From an uncultured Verrucomicrobiota bacterium (lineage in GTDB: Bacteria; Verrucomicrobiota; Verrucomicrobiia; Opitutales; Opitutaceae): a stretch of 5,702 nucleotides of DNA. Position 1 is the first letter of the stretch. Each line of letters begins with the position of its first letter. A program made the position numbers and the translations under genes. Where the stretch lies: the NCBI GenBank assembly GCA_903919625.1, contig CAIXIZ010000048.1, positions 1 to 5,702 of the forward strand. Direction: 5' to 3'. Shown here piece by piece: positions 5,651 through 5,702 of the stretch. The notes under the pieces were generated by a model. That model was not told the origin of the DNA, searched no databases, and worked only from the letters and a program-made list of their open reading frames with translations.

Positions 5651-5702
5651 GGGAAACGGGCAGGAGGCCGCTGGACCCGCCGCGAAAGTAGCGTGAAGGA
5701 AA

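Noticed and set aside
1..5702. CRISPR array, tRNA, rRNA, insertion sequence or toxin-antitoxin pair
   Set aside because: No regularly spaced direct repeats, no tRNA- or rRNA-like segments, and no transposase or small paired gene motifs were seen on either strand.

Overview
This window comes from a GC-rich bacterial chromosome. The best guess is a Gram-negative member of the Verrucomicrobiota, probably Opitutaceae-like. The grounds are a C-terminal PEP-CTERM sorting tail, an oxygen-dependent (aerobic) HemF, a periplasmic S11 D,D-carboxypeptidase, strongly GC-biased codon use, and intergenic GTAG-headed palindromes. The taxonomy is inference; no rRNA or other marker gene is present.

Layout, left to right. 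At 1-137 is a pair of facing REP-like palindromes, followed by a probable terminator for hemF. At 138-1127 (minus) is hemF, coproporphyrinogen III oxidase. A short divergent intergenic region (1128-1224) leads to 1225-2010 (plus), a polytopic membrane protein with a histidine-rich loop, probably a divalent-metal transporter or exporter. It converges on 2102-3136 (minus), a secreted D-alanyl-D-alanine carboxypeptidase, with one REP-like palindrome between the two stops. Upstream of the carboxypeptidase, in the same direction, is 3203-3982 (minus), an integral membrane methyltransferase of the isoprenylcysteine carboxyl methyltransferase (ICMT) type. Then come two head-to-head REP-like palindromes (4107-4185), 4215-4853 (minus), a KDPG/KHG aldolase (eda), and 4958-5605 (minus), a PEP-CTERM protein with a laminin-B-like domain but no signal peptide. 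A strong minus-strand terminator (5623-5650) lies just upstream of that last reading frame.

The genes do not form one obvious pathway. hemF (haem synthesis), the carboxypeptidase (peptidoglycan trimming) and eda (sugar-acid catabolism) are ordinary housekeeping genes. The ICMT-like gene and the carboxypeptidase may be co-transcribed (66-bp gap). The divergent pairing of hemF with a His-rich membrane protein could mean linked metal and haem physiology, but that is only suggestive.

The most distinctive content is non-coding. A family of GTAG-headed hairpins occupies three intergenic regions. Two copies form a 45-bp inverted repeat (44 of 45 bases identical) bracketing the carboxypeptidase and methyltransferase genes, and a third copy differs in its stem by two compensatory base-pair changes. 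The second point of interest is the PEP-CTERM reading frame, which appears to have lost its 5' end. I see no clear sign of a wholly new multi-gene system. No stretch longer than 300 bases lacks a gene.
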